NCBI GenBank assembly: GCA_030623425.1
Contig: JAUXMA010000065.1
Coordinates: 1 to 8,044, forward strand
Length of the DNA stretch: 8,044 nucleotides
From: Rhodospirillaceae bacterium
Lineage (GTDB): Bacteria > Pseudomonadota > Alphaproteobacteria > Rhodospirillales > 2-02-FULL-58-16
Direction: 5' to 3'
Position numbers and translations under genes: made by a program. The notes under the pieces were generated by a model that saw only the letters and a list, made by a program, of their open reading frames with translations, was not told the DNA's origin and searched no databases. Shown here one piece after another: positions 1-7,823 of the stretch; the stretch's first letter is position 1, and every line of letters begins with the position of its first letter.

Positions 1-1
1 T

Positions 2-102
2 ATACCAAGGTTCACTGGTAATGACCCATAGAGACGGCTTTCCTCCTACCCGACGGGCTGCATACGCGATCTCTATGGGTCATTATCAGTGCTCCTTGGT
101 AT
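2..102. repeat. 33-bp imperfect inverted repeat, possible MITE or palindromic repeat unit
   Basis: The left arm (2-34, beginning ATACCAAGG and ending ATGACCCATAGAGA) pairs with the right arm (70-102, ending CCTTGGTAT). Of 33 positions, 30 are Watson-Crick pairs, one is a G-T pair (18/86) and two are mismatches (11/93, 12/92). The arms enclose 35 bases. The right arm ends 18 bases before the start codon of the membrane-protein gene at 121. The size (about 100 bp), the long terminal arms and the lack of an internal reading frame fit a non-autonomous mobile or palindromic repeat. No U-tract follows either arm, so a simple Rho-independent terminator is less likely. I do not recognise the element family. 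No clear target-site duplication is visible, and the left flank is cut off by the window edge. Confidence 0.75.
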
Positions 103-120
103 GAGGGGGTTATTGGGCGC

Positions 121-714
121 ATGAACCCTTTGATACCGAGAAAAAACCCCTTGCTGCAAGACGAACCGCCGCCGCCGGTGGACGCGCACGGCAATCCGCC
201 GGCGGAGCAACGGGCGGACTTCGTGGTCAAACGGTTGGAGCGGTTCATCCGCGAAGGCCGCACCGGCAGCGAGGGTTTTTCGCTTCGCCAATGGCAAGAC
301 ATGGCGCGGACGGAAATCGCCAACGCCCTCATCGCCGCCGAAAACAGTACTCAAGACGACGATGTCGTGACCAAAAGACTGCTGTTCAGCATCGCTTCGG
401 CCCTGGTCACCATCGGTTTCTGGGGAGCCCTCATGGCCTTCGACAAGGCCAGCTATCTGGTCACCGCCATCATCTGCGGCATCGCCGGCTTTTGGCTCTT
501 CGCCATCGTCGGGGAATGGCGCATCCGCAAGGCGGTGAAAGCGCACACGGCCCGCAAGCGCGCCAAAGGCCTGCGCCGGGTGGAAAACCTGACGCGGCGG
601 ATCAGACAGATGGAAAGGGAACTCAAAATCGAGGAAAAGCAACTGGAGGAGCAGCTGAAAAAAGAGTTTGAAAAGGCGGTGAAAAAGAAATTCGACGGCG
701 AGATCGATTTTTGA
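121..714 (+). CDS. Hypothetical protein with two membrane helices and a C-terminal coiled coil
   Basis: This 197-residue protein is not one I recognise. Residues 1-30 are proline-rich and probably disordered. Residues 31-80 are polar and charged. Two hydrophobic stretches at about 87-107 and 112-131 form a probable transmembrane hairpin. Residues 134-190 are very rich in Lys, Arg and Glu, with a heptad-like pattern (for example RQMERELKIEEKQLEEQLKK) that predicts a coiled coil. Basic residues flank the hairpin (K85, R86 before; R134, R136, K137 after), so both ends should lie in the cytoplasm. There is no signal peptide. The ATG at 121 follows an AGGGGG (104-109) at a rather long spacing of 11 bases. 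The gene starts just after the inverted repeat and ends 102 bases before ilvD, so it may or may not share a transcript with it. The protein-like composition supports this frame over the overlapping minus-strand frame. Function is unknown; a membrane-anchored scaffold is only a guess. Confidence 0.75.
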   Translation: MNPLIPRKNPLLQDEPPPPVDAHGNPPAEQRADFVVKRLERFIREGRTGSEGFSLRQWQDMARTEIANALIAAENSTQDDDVVTKRLLFSIASALVTIGFWGALMAFDKASYLVTAIICGIAGFWLFAIVGEWRIRKAVKAHTARKRAKGLRRVENLTRRIRQMERELKIEEKQLEEQLKKEFEKAVKKKFDGEIDF

Positions 715-800
715 TCTTTTTCAGACCGTAAAGCCGGTTAACCTCAAACCCCTGAAATGGACCGTAATCCTTGCCGGCCCAGCGGCGACGAGCAACAAGA

Positions 801-808
801 AGAAAGGA
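801..808 (+). promoter_or_regulatory. Ribosome binding site that fixes the ilvD start
   Basis: AGAAAGGA lies 8 bases before the ATG at 817. It supports that codon over the in-frame ATG at 757, which would add 20 residues with no counterpart in the IlvD family. Confidence 0.65.
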
Positions 809-816
809 CGACCGGA

Positions 817-2667
817 ATGCCCGAATACCGTTCAAGGACATCAACGCACGGCCGCAACATGGCCGGCGCGCGCGGCCTGTGGCGCGCCACCGGCATGACC
901 GACGATGACTTCGGCAAGCCGATCATCGCCGTTGTCAACTCCTTCACCCAGTTCGTGCCGGGTCACGTGCATTTGCGGGACTTAGGTTCGTTGGTGGCTG
1001 GCCAGATCGAGGCGGCGGGCGGCGTCGCCAAGGAGTTCAACACCATCGCCATCGACGACGGCATCGCCATGGGCCACGGCGGCATGCTCTATTCGCTTCC
1101 GAGCCGGGAAATCATCGCCGATTCGGTGGAATACATGCTCAACGCCCATTGCGCCGACGCCATGGTCTGCATCACCAACTGCGACAAGATCACGCCCGGC
1201 ATGCTGATGGCGGCCTTGCGTCTCAATATCCCGACGGTGATGGTTTCCGGCGGTCCGATGGAGGCCGGCAAGGTCCGCGTCGGCGGCGAGGAAAAAACGG
1301 TCGATCTGATCGACGCCATGATCCAGGCCGCCAATCCGCAAACTTCCGACGAACTCGCCTTGGCCTACGAGCGCTCGTCCTGTCCCACCTGCGGGTCCTG
1401 CTCGGGCATGTTCACGGCCAATTCCATGAACTGCCTGGCCGAGGCCATCGGCCTGGCCCTGCCCGGTAACGGCAGTCTCTTGGCCACCCATGCCGCCCGC
1501 AAGGAGTTGTTCGTAAGGGCCGGCCACCTGATCGTCGAGTTATGCAAACGCCACTACGAAAACGAGGATGGCGCGGTCCTGCCACGCGCCGTCGCCAGTT
1601 TCGCGGCTTTCGAGAACGCCATGAGCGTCGATATCGCCATGGGCGGATCCACCAACACGGTTCTGCACCTGCTCGCCATGGCCTGGGAGGCGGGCGTCGA
1701 TTTCACCATGAAGGACATAGACCGGTTGTCGCGCCGGGTTCCCAATCTGTGCAAGGTGGCTCCGTCGTCGCCGGACTATCACCTGGAAGACGTGCACCGG
1801 GCCGGCGGCGTCATGGCGATCATCGGCCAGTTGGAGAAAGGCGGCCTCATCAACCGCGACGTGCCGACGGTGCACAGACCGACCATGGGCGAGGCCATCG
1901 ACGCCTTTGATGTTTCCCGCACCGGCGACGAGGCGGTGAAACGTTTTTACATGGCGGCTCCGGGCGGCGTGCCGAGCCTGCAAGCATTCAGCCAGTCGAA
2001 CCTCTACAATTCCCTCGACCTCGACCGCCGGACGGGCTGCGTGCGCGACATCGGGCACGCCTATTCCGCCGACGGCGGCCTCGCCGTTCTTTACGGCAAC
2101 ATCGCCGTCGACGGCTGCATCGTCAAAACCGCTGGGGTCGAGGCCGGAAACCTGACGTTTTCCGGCCCGGCCGTCGTCACCGAAAGCCAGGAAGACGCCA
2201 ATGCCAAGATCCTCGGCGGCGAGGTCAAGAAAGGCGACGTCGTCATCATCCGTTACGAAGGCCCCCGCGGCGGCCCCGGCATGCAGGAAATGCTCTATCC
2301 GACGAGTTATCTCAAGTCCGTCGATCTTGGCAAGGACTGCGCCCTTGTCACCGACGGCCGGTTCTCGGGCGGCACGTCGGGCCTGTCCATCGGCCACGTT
2401 TCGCCGGAAGCCGCCGCCGGCGGCGCCATCGGCCTGATCGAGGGGGGGGATATCATCGACATCGATATTCCGGGCCGTTCGATCAACGTCGCCCTCGACG
2501 ACGGCGTCCTCGCCGAACGCCGCCGGGCGATGCAGGCCAGGGGGGCGAAAGCCTGGCGGCCGGCCAAGCGCGACCGCCAGGTCTCGGCCTCCTTGCTGGC
2601 CTACGCCGCCTTGACCACCAGCGCATCGATAGGCGCCGTCAGGGATGTCCATCAAGCCGAACGGTAA
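817..2667 (+). CDS. ilvD: Dihydroxy-acid dehydratase
   Basis: IlvD removes water from 2,3-dihydroxy-3-methylbutanoate and 2,3-dihydroxy-3-methylpentanoate to give the 2-keto acids that become valine (also leucine and pantothenate) and isoleucine. It is a cytoplasmic Fe-S enzyme. The start MPEYRS...[11 protein letters not shown] matches the family N-terminus, and the 616-residue length equals that of E. coli IlvD as I recall it. Key residues are present at the E. coli positions: D81 (Mg), C122, D123 and K124 (the carbamylated Lys) in [10 protein letters not shown]195 in [12 protein letters not shown]491 in [10 protein letters not shown], and S517 in [14 protein letters not shown], the proposed catalytic base. 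The sequence is uninterrupted throughout. No leader peptide or attenuator is evident in the 102 bases upstream, and no other ilv or leu gene is adjacent, so it looks like a stand-alone biosynthetic gene. Sugar-acid dehydratases (Edd, XylD types) are related, but the close identity to IlvD makes them unlikely. Confidence 0.97.
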   Translation: MPEYRSRTSTHGRNMAGARGLWRATGMTDDDFGKPIIAVVNSFTQFVPGHVHLRDLGSLVAGQIEAAGGVAKEFNTIAIDDGIAMGHGGMLYSLPSREIIADSVEYMLNAHCADAMVCITNCDKITPGMLMAALRLNIPTVMVSGGPMEAGKVRVGGEEKTVDLIDAMIQAANPQTSDELALAYERSSCPTCGSCSGMFTANSMNCLAEAIGLALPGNGSLLATHAARKELFVRAGHLIVELCKRHYENEDGAVLPRAVASFAAFENAMSVDIAMGGSTNTVLHLLAMAWEAGVDFTMKDIDRLSRRVPNLCKVAPSSPDYHLEDVHRAGGVMAIIGQLEKGGLINRDVPTVHRPTMGEAIDAFDVSRTGDEAVKRFYMAAPGGVPSLQAFSQSNLYNSLDLDRRTGCVRDIGHAYSADGGLAVLYGNIAVDGCIVKTAGVEAGNLTFSGPAVVTESQEDANAKILGGEVKKGDVVIIRYEGPRGGPGMQEMLYPTSYLKSVDLGKDCALVTDGRFSGGTSGLSIGHVSPEAAAGGAIGLIEGGDIIDIDIPGRSINVALDDGVLAERRRAMQARGAKAWRPAKRDRQVSASLLAYAALTTSASIGAVRDVHQAER

Positions 2668-2714
2668 TGGCAGGGTGATGACGGCGCGGAAAATTCACCG
2701 ATAAAATAAGAAAC

Positions 2715-2860
2715 ATGCTTCCTATTGCATGGAAAAAGACCTTGCCGTTGGCATCCCGTTCGCCGATGCCGACCATCAGGTGCTCGTCAGGAGGTCAGGG
2801 AGTTTCTGCGAAATTGGCTGGGTCGATCACATCATGGGCCATGATTTCGCCTACCGCGAG
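2715..2860 (+). pseudogene. Bacteriohemerythrin remnant (frameshifted, internal deletion)
   Basis: Three frames together spell the two ends of a bacteriohemerythrin, an O2-binding di-iron four-helix protein. From the ATG at 2715 one frame gives MLPIAW. After a run of five A (2733-2737, one short of two Lys codons) the next frame gives DLAVGIPFADADHQVLV, the usual N-terminus with the first His ligand. At about 2789-2796 the frame changes again to VREFLRNWL (2794-2820). One extra G at 2821 then leads to VDHIMGHDFAYRE (2822-2860), the C-terminal helix with its His-x4-Asp ligand pair. Roughly 75-85 residues between, with the remaining iron ligands, are missing. The deletion junction lies in a near-tandem repeat (GTCAGG at 2786 and 2794). 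The continuous frame from the ATG at 2729 to 3007 reads through part of this but does not encode an intact hemerythrin. A functional hybrid small protein is possible but unlikely. Confidence 0.6.
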
Positions 2861-3007
2861 CCCTGTGTCGGCCATGAGCAAGGCGCCGCCGCCGGCGAAG
2901 CCATCAAACTCGCCAACGGCGGCGGCGTTGAACACTTCCTCGATAAACCGATCTCGGCCAGGAGCCTGCTCAAAGCGGTCTTGAATATCCCCTCGGGCGC
3001 GGTTTAA
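2861..3007 (+). pseudogene. Possible receiver-domain C-terminal remnant
   Basis: Continuing in the frame that ends the hemerythrin remnant, residues coded at about 2891-2980 read GEAIKLANGGGVEHFLDKPISARSLLKAV. This resembles the end of a CheY-like receiver domain: helix 4, strand 5 with the conserved Lys-Pro (2945-2950), and helix 5. It is closest in feel to receivers with an AIN-x-GG-x-xxFLxKP pattern. The phosphoacceptor Asp and the first two thirds of the domain are absent. The frame stops with TAA at 3005-3007, nine bases before the convergent xth stop codon. No start signal of its own is evident. It could be the tail of a second decayed gene or the end of a former hemerythrin-receiver fusion. 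The assignment rests on a short motif only. Confidence 0.4.
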
Positions 3008-3016
3008 ACGGCGGTA

Positions 3017-3790
3017 TCAATCCCTCAGCTCGCACCACGCCGGCGCGTGATCCGAGGTCTTCTCCCGGCCCCGCCAGCGGCGGTCGATTTGGCACGCTTC
3101 GAGGCGGTCGGTGGCCTGGGGCGAAAGCAAGAGATGGTCGATGCGCGCGCCCTGGCCCCGGGACCAGGCGCCGCCGCGGTAATCCCACCAGCTGTAATGC
3201 CCGCCCTCCGGGTTCAACGCCCGGAAGGCGTCGGTCAGTCCGAGGTGCATGATTTTGCGCAGGGCGGCGCGGGATTCGGGGCGAAACAAGGCGTCGTCTT
3301 GCCATCCTTCGGGATCGAAGACGTCATCCGTCGCGGGGATGACGTTGTAATCGCCACCGAGCACGAAGGCGTCCTCGCCGGCGAGCAAGGTCCGGGCATG
3401 GGCGTAGAGGCGCTCCATCCAGGCCAGCTTGTAAGCGAATTTTTCACCCGGCGCCGGGTTGCCGTTGGGGAGATAAAGGGAGGCGACGCGGACGTTTCCC
3501 GTCACCGCCTCGAGGTAGCGGGCCTGGGTGTCGGTTTCGTCCCCCGGCAGGGAGGTCCGCTCCACCTCGATGGGACGTTTGGACAGCACGGCGACGCCGT
3601 TGTAGGTTTTCTGCCCGGCGACGGCGGCATTGTAGCCGAGATCGCCGATTTCCATTTCCGGGAAGGCCTCGCCCAGGCACTTGATTTCCTGCAGCAGCGC
3701 CACGTCGGGGGCGGTGTCGGCAAGCCAGTCGAGCACGACCGGCAGCCGCGCCTTGATCGAGTTGACGTTCCAGGTGGCGATTTTGATCAT
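3017..3790 (-). CDS. xth: Exodeoxyribonuclease III (AP endonuclease, ExoIII/APE1 family)
   Basis: This family cuts DNA 5' of abasic sites and removes 3' blocking groups and nucleotides during base excision repair. The 257-residue protein (E. coli XthA is 268) has the complete exonuclease-endonuclease-phosphatase active site: N8 and N10 in ATWNVNS, E35 in LQEIKC (metal), Y106 in SLYLPNG, D147 and N149 in GGDYNV, D218 in ARIDHLL, and the SDHAP motif with D247 and catalytic H248. I chose the ATG at 3790 because MIKIATWNVNS is the normal family start and AAAGG (3801-3805) lies 10 bases upstream. A TTG at 3841 would add 17 residues without family support. The gene follows lon in the same direction after 117 bases and may be read from the lon transcript. 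It converges on the pseudogene segment with a 9-base gap. Confidence 0.95.
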   Translation of the reverse strand: MIKIATWNVNSIKARLPVVLDWLADTAPDVALLQEIKCLGEAFPEMEIGDLGYNAAVAGQKTYNGVAVLSKRPIEVERTSLPGDETDTQARYLEAVTGNVRVASLYLPNGNPAPGEKFAYKLAWMERLYAHARTLLAGEDAFVLGGDYNVIPATDDVFDPEGWQDDALFRPESRAALRKIMHLGLTDAFRALNPEGGHYSWWDYRGGAWSRGQGARIDHLLLSPQATDRLEACQIDRRWRGREKTSDHAPAWCELRD

Positions 3791-3896
3791 CGGCTTGACG
3801 CCTTTGAACAGCCGGATATCCTGGTTTCCAGAGGCTTTCAACGCCGCTCAAAGTGGAGTCGACAAAGACGGATTGCTCTATGGCGTCACATGCCAA

Positions 3897-3905
3897 GGGG
3901 GGGGG
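3897..3905. repeat. Nine-G homopolymer tract after the lon stop codon
   Basis: Nine consecutive G (nine C on the coding strand of lon) lie two bases beyond the lon stop codon, outside any gene. Such tracts slip in replication and are also prone to sequencing length errors. There is no visible effect on a reading frame. Confidence 0.9.
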
Positions 3906-3907
3906 CA

Positions 3908-6343
3908 TCAATGGGCGGTGAGGCCGCCGACATCCTCGTCGTCCGGGGTGGTGTTGGCCAACCGGCTGGCTTCCAATTCGGCTTTTTCGTCCCATTCGAT
4001 GGGAGTAAGCTTCGAAGTCAGGGCATTTTTCAGCACTTCGTCGACGGTGGCGAGCGAGATCAGCGTCAATCCCCGTTTGACGTTGTCGGGAATCTCGGCC
4101 AGATCCTTTTCGTTTTCCTTGGGTATCAACACCGTTGTAATCCCGCCTCGCAAAGCCGCCAGCAGTTTTTCCTTGAGGCCGCCGATCGGAAACACCCGTC
4201 CGCGAAGGGTGACTTCGCCGGTCATGGCGACATCCTTGCGGACGGCGATTCCGGTGAGTACGGAAACAATGGACGTCACCATGGCGACCCCCGCCGACGG
4301 GCCGTCCTTTGGCGTTGCTCCTTCCGGCACATGGACGTGGATGTCCTTTCTGGTAAAGAGCGTCGGGGTAATGCCGAACTCGACGGCCCGCGACTGGACA
4401 TAGGACTTAGCCGCCTGAATCGACTCCTGCATGACCTCGCCCAACTTGCCGGTGATTATCATCTTGCCTCTGCCGGGCACCACCACCGCCTCGATGGACA
4501 GCAGCTCGCCGCCAACTTCGGTCCAGGCGAGCCCCGTGGTGACGCCCACCAGGTCTTCCAATTCGATCTCGCCGAAACGGTAGCGGCGGACTCCTGAGTA
4601 TTTGCCGAGATTGCGCCGGGTAATGGCGATACTCGACCGATTCCCCATCAGGATTTCCTTGATCGTCTTGCGGGTCAGGTTGGCGATTTCGCGTTCCAAA
4701 TTGCGGACGCCCGCTTCGCGCGTGTAAAAGCGGATGATGTCCCTGATGGCGGCATCGGAAATGGACCACTCGTTTTTTTTCAAGCCGTGCGCCTTGATCT
4801 GCTTGATGAGCAAGTGGCGCTTGGCGATCTCCACTTTCTCGTCCTCGGTGTAGCCGGAGATGCGGATGATCTCCATGCGGTCCAGCAAGGGCGGGGGAAT
4901 GTTCATGGTATTGGCGGTGGTGATGAACAAAACGTCCGACAGATCGTAATCCACTTCCAGGTAGTGATCGTTGAAGTTGTGGTTCTGTTCGGGGTCGAGG
5001 ACCTCCAACAAGGCGGAAGCGGGATCGCCGCGCCAGTCCTGACCCATTTTGTCCACTTCATCGAGGAGAAACAGCGGATTCGAGGCCTTGGCTTTCTTCA
5101 TGCTCTGGAGAATCTTGCCGGGCATGGAGCCGATGTAAGTACGCCGGTGGCCGCGGATTTCGGATTCGTCGCGGACGCCGCCTAAAGACATGCGCACGAA
5201 TTTGCGTCCCGTCGCCCGGGCGATGGATTTCCCCAATGATGTCTTGCCGACGCCCGGCGGCCCGACCAGGCACAGGATTGGCCCCTTGATCTTGTTGGTG
5301 CGATGCTGCACGGCAAGATATTCGAGGATCCTCTCTTTGACTTTTTTGAGGCTGTAGTGATCGGCATCGAGGATCTGCTGGGCCAGCCGGATATCCTTCT
5401 TGATTCTTGTCGGCTTTTTCCACGGAATGCTCAACATCCAGTCGAGGTAGTTTCTGACCACCGTGGCCTCGGCGGACATGGGGCTCATGTTGCGGAGTTT
5501 TTTCAGTTCGGAAGTCGCCTTTTCGCGGGCTTCCTTGGAGAGCTTGGTCTTCTTGATCTTATCTTCGAGTTCCGCCACTTCGTCGCGGCCGTCCTCGGTT
5601 TCACCCAGCTCTTTCTGAATCGCTTTCAGCTGTTCGTTCAGATAGTACTCTCTCTGGGTCTTTTCCATCTGCCGCTTGACCCGGTGGCGAATCTTCTTCT
5701 CCACCTGCAAGACGCCGATTTCGGATTCCATGAACGCGAAAACCTTCTCGAGGCGCTCGGCGACCGTTTCCATTTCCAGCAAGACTTGCTTTTCCGATAT
5801 TTTCAGCGCCAAGTGCGCGGCTACCGTGTCGGCGAGCTTGCTCGAATCCTCGATCTGGTTGATGGAAACCAAGGCCTCCGGGGGGATCTTTTTGTTGAGC
5901 TTGATATACTGCTCGAACTGCGACACCACCGAACGGGAAAGCGCCTCCAACTCCTGGGCATCGCTCTCGGTTTCGCCGGTCAACACCGCCTCGGCCTGGA
6001 AAAACGATTCGTTATCGGCATAGCGGATGATGCGGGCGCGCTGTCCACCTTCGACCAAAACCTTGACCGTCCCGTCGGGCAGCTTGAGAAGCTGCAAGAC
6101 GGTGGAAACGGTGCCAACTGAATAGATGTCGTCCGTTGTCGGATCGTCCTGGGCGGCGTTTTTTTGGGCGACAAGCAAGATCTGCTTGTCATCCTTCATG
6201 ACATCTTCCAGGGCATGTACCGATTTTTCGCGGCCGACAAACAACGGCACGATCATATGCGGAAAAACCACGATGTCCCGTAAAGGCAAGACGGGATACA
6301 AATCGCCGCGAGTCGTGAGAATCAATGTGTCGCTTTCTGACAT
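3908..6343 (-). CDS. lon: ATP-dependent protease Lon
   Basis: Lon is a cytoplasmic homohexameric AAA+ serine protease that degrades misfolded proteins and selected regulators. The 811-residue protein is full length. It has an N-terminal substrate-binding LonN domain (about 15-210), a coiled-coil region (about 210-285), the AAA+ module with Walker A GPPGVGKT (361-368) and Walker B FLLDEVDK (425-432), and the LonP domain with the catalytic dyad S683 in KDGPSAG and K724 in GGLKEK. E. coli has S679 and K722. The C-terminus has a short acidic tail (DDEDVGG). The ATG at 6343 is preceded by AAAGGG (6349-6354) at 5 bases. Lon follows clpX by 119 bases on the same strand, the classic order. In many proteobacteria hupB comes next; here xth does. 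The full motif set rules out LonB or a Lon-like protein. Confidence 0.98.
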   Translation of the reverse strand: MSESDTLILTTRGDLYPVLPLRDIVVFPHMIVPLFVGREKSVHALEDVMKDDKQILLVAQKNAAQDDPTTDDIYSVGTVSTVLQLLKLPDGTVKVLVEGGQRARIIRYADNESFFQAEAVLTGETESDAQELEALSRSVVSQFEQYIKLNKKIPPEALVSINQIEDSSKLADTVAAHLALKISEKQVLLEMETVAERLEKVFAFMESEIGVLQVEKKIRHRVKRQMEKTQREYYLNEQLKAIQKELGETEDGRDEVAELEDKIKKTKLSKEAREKATSELKKLRNMSPMSAEATVVRNYLDWMLSIPWKKPTRIKKDIRLAQQILDADHYSLKKVKERILEYLAVQHRTNKIKGPILCLVGPPGVGKTSLGKSIARATGRKFVRMSLGGVRDESEIRGHRRTYIGSMPGKILQSMKKAKASNPLFLLDEVDKMGQDWRGDPASALLEVLDPEQNHNFNDHYLEVDYDLSDVLFITTANTMNIPPPLLDRMEIIRISGYTEDEKVEIAKRHLLIKQIKAHGLKKNEWSISDAAIRDIIRFYTREAGVRNLEREIANLTRKTIKEILMGNRSSIAITRRNLGKYSGVRRYRFGEIELEDLVGVTTGLAWTEVGGELLSIEAVVVPGRGKMIITGKLGEVMQESIQAAKSYVQSRAVEFGITPTLFTRKDIHVHVPEGATPKDGPSAGVAMVTSIVSVLTGIAVRKDVAMTGEVTLRGRVFPIGGLKEKLLAALRGGITTVLIPKENEKDLAEIPDNVKRGLTLISLATVDEVLKNALTSKLTPIEWDEKAELEASRLANTTPDDEDVGGLTAH

Positions 6344-6462
6344 GGCAACCCTTTGATATTATTCATTTCAGGTTCCGGAAATTAGGATCGACATCCGGAT
6401 CGGTATCGCATTCGCCGGCAAAGATGGCGCCTAGGAGCTTTTGGTTCGAAGGGACATATCGA

Positions 6463-7728
6463 TTATGCGCTGCTTTCCACTTCCTGGCGGCGTTTGGAGT
6501 AAATGTATAGTGGCTTGGCGTTATCTTCGGCAACCTCACGATTGATGACCACTTCCTCGACATCTTCCAAGCCGGGAAGTTCATACATAGTATCCAAAAG
6601 GATGCTTTCCAAGATCGAGCGCAGGCCGCGGGCGCCGGTCTTTCTGTCGACGGCTCTTTTGGCAATGGCTTCGAGGGCGCTCTCGGCAAAGGAGAGACTG
6701 ACGGTTTCCATCTCGAATAACCGCTGATACTGCTTGACGAGAGCATTTTTCGGCTTGGTCAGAATTTCCACCAGGGTCCCTTCGTCCAGGTCGTCCAAAG
6801 TGGCAAGGACCGGCAGCCGGCCGACGAATTCGGGGATCAAGCCAAACTTGAGCAAGTCCTCGGGTTCGACTTCGCGGAGGATTTCACCCGTATGGCGTTC
6901 GTCGGGAGCGCGCACATCGGCGCCGAATCCGATGGTCGTCCCCTTGCCCCGCGCCGAGATGATCTTGTCGAGACCGGAAAAGGCGCCGCCGCAAATGAAC
7001 AGGATGTTGGTGGTGTCCACCTGCAGAAACTCCTGCTGCGGATGTTTGCGGCCGCCTTGGGGCGGCACGCTGGCCACCGTGCCCTCCATGATTTTCAACA
7101 GCGCCTGTTGCACGCCTTCGCCCGACACGTCCCGGGTGATCGACGGATTGTCGGATTTGCGGGAAATCTTGTCTACTTCGTCGATGTAGACGATGCCCCG
7201 CTGGGTCCGTTCGACGTTGTAGTCGGCGGCCTGCAGCAGCTTGAGAATGATGTTCTCGACATCTTCGCCGACATAGCCGGCCTCGGTCAAAGTGGTGGCG
7301 TCGGCCATGGTGAAGGGAACGTCCAGAATCCGCGCCAGAGTTTGCGCCATCAAGGTTTTTCCGCATCCCGTCGGGCCGATGAGCAGAATGTTGGATTTGG
7401 CCAATTCCACGTCATCGTTTTTGGTGCTGTGGTTCAAGCGTTTGTAATGATTATGCACGGCCACCGACAACACCCGCTTGGAATGGTCCTGCCCGATCAC
7501 ATAGTCATCAAGGACCTGGCAGATCTCGGACGGGCTGGGAACGCCGTCACCGGATTTGACAAGGCTGCTCTTGTGCTCCTCGCAGATGATGTCCATGCAC
7601 AATTCGACGCATTCGTCGCAGATGAACACGGTCGGACCGGCGATCAATTTGCGCACCTCGTGCTGGCTTTTGCCGCAGAAGGAACAGTAAAGAGTGTTTT
7701 TCGAATCGCTGCCGGCGGACTTGCTCAT
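6463..7728 (-). CDS. clpX: ClpXP protease ATP-binding subunit ClpX
   Basis: ClpX is the AAA+ unfoldase that recognises tagged substrates, unfolds them and feeds them to the ClpP chamber. In alphaproteobacteria ClpXP also clears cell-cycle regulators. The 421-residue protein is complete. It has an N-terminal zinc-binding domain with C15, C18, C37 and C40, Walker A GPTGCGKT (118-125), the GYVG pore loop (151-154), Walker [10 protein letters not shown] with D183 and E184, the RKH loop (227-229), the IGF loop that docks on ClpP (266-268), and sensor-2 R370 in GARGLR. The start ATG at 7728 gives the normal family N-terminus (MSKS...[10 protein letters not shown]), with a modest GGTGA 4 bases upstream. 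A small hairpin (7743-7760) lies 14 bases before the start. The gene follows clpP by 208 bases and precedes lon. A candidate RpoH promoter lies about 95 bases upstream. Confidence 0.98.
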   Translation of the reverse strand: MSKSAGSDSKNTLYCSFCGKSQHEVRKLIAGPTVFICDECVELCMDIICEEHKSSLVKSGDGVPSPSEICQVLDDYVIGQDHSKRVLSVAVHNHYKRLNHSTKNDDVELAKSNILLIGPTGCGKTLMAQTLARILDVPFTMADATTLTEAGYVGEDVENIILKLLQAADYNVERTQRGIVYIDEVDKISRKSDNPSITRDVSGEGVQQALLKIMEGTVASVPPQGGRKHPQQEFLQVDTTNILFICGGAFSGLDKIISARGKGTTIGFGADVRAPDERHTGEILREVEPEDLLKFGLIPEFVGRLPVLATLDDLDEGTLVEILTKPKNALVKQYQRLFEMETVSLSFAESALEAIAKRAVDRKTGARGLRSILESILLDTMYELPGLEDVEEVVINREVAEDNAKPLYIYSKRRQEVESSA

Positions 7729-7823
7729 GGATTCACCGTTTGAAGGGCCGGGTTGGCCTTTCTCATGTTAGCCGTTGGCGCGGGTGGCGTAAAATCTTCA
7801 ATCCTCTATTGTACCGGGTCGCA

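Noticed and set aside
73..642. 189-codon minus-strand frame opposite the membrane-protein gene
   Set aside because: The plus-strand product has membrane helices and a coiled coil, while the minus-strand product looks like a compositional shadow. The frame also begins inside the inverted repeat.
757..816. 20-codon N-terminal extension of ilvD from the ATG at 757
   Set aside because: The added residues have no family counterpart, and the ATG at 817 has a good ribosome binding site and the normal IlvD start.
1540..2655. 371-codon open frame on the minus strand
   Set aside because: It is fully antisense to ilvD and has shadow-like composition with no motifs.
2715..2984. 89-codon frame from the ATG at 2715 as a real gene
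   Set aside because: After the first six residues it leaves the hemerythrin frame and gives a low-complexity Ser/Pro/Ala-rich product. Only its start belongs to the relic.
3047..4597. 516-codon open frame on the plus strand
   Set aside because: It lies antisense to xth and the 3' part of lon, both certain. Its translation is the Gly/Asp/His/Arg-rich type expected from the reverse of GC-rich coding DNA, with no recognisable domain.
5303..6121. 272-codon plus-strand frame inside lon, and a similar 283-codon frame at 6892-7743 inside clpX
   Set aside because: Both mirror well-conserved genes on the other strand and show no independent domain or start signal.
6422..6451. Possible sigma-32 promoter for lon (CTTCGAA, 16 bases, GCCATCT on the minus strand)
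   Set aside because: The upstream box has an inserted base relative to CTTGAA, and neither box fits the CTTG-N17-CYTAT pattern. The match is too weak to call.
7743..7760. Small hairpin before clpX as a terminator or RNA thermometer
   Set aside because: The stem is about 6 bp with a bulged base and no U-tract, and it does not include the clpX ribosome binding site.
7808..7813. TACAAT on the minus strand as a sigma-70 -10 box for clpX
   Set aside because: No acceptable -35 box lies 16-18 bases upstream.
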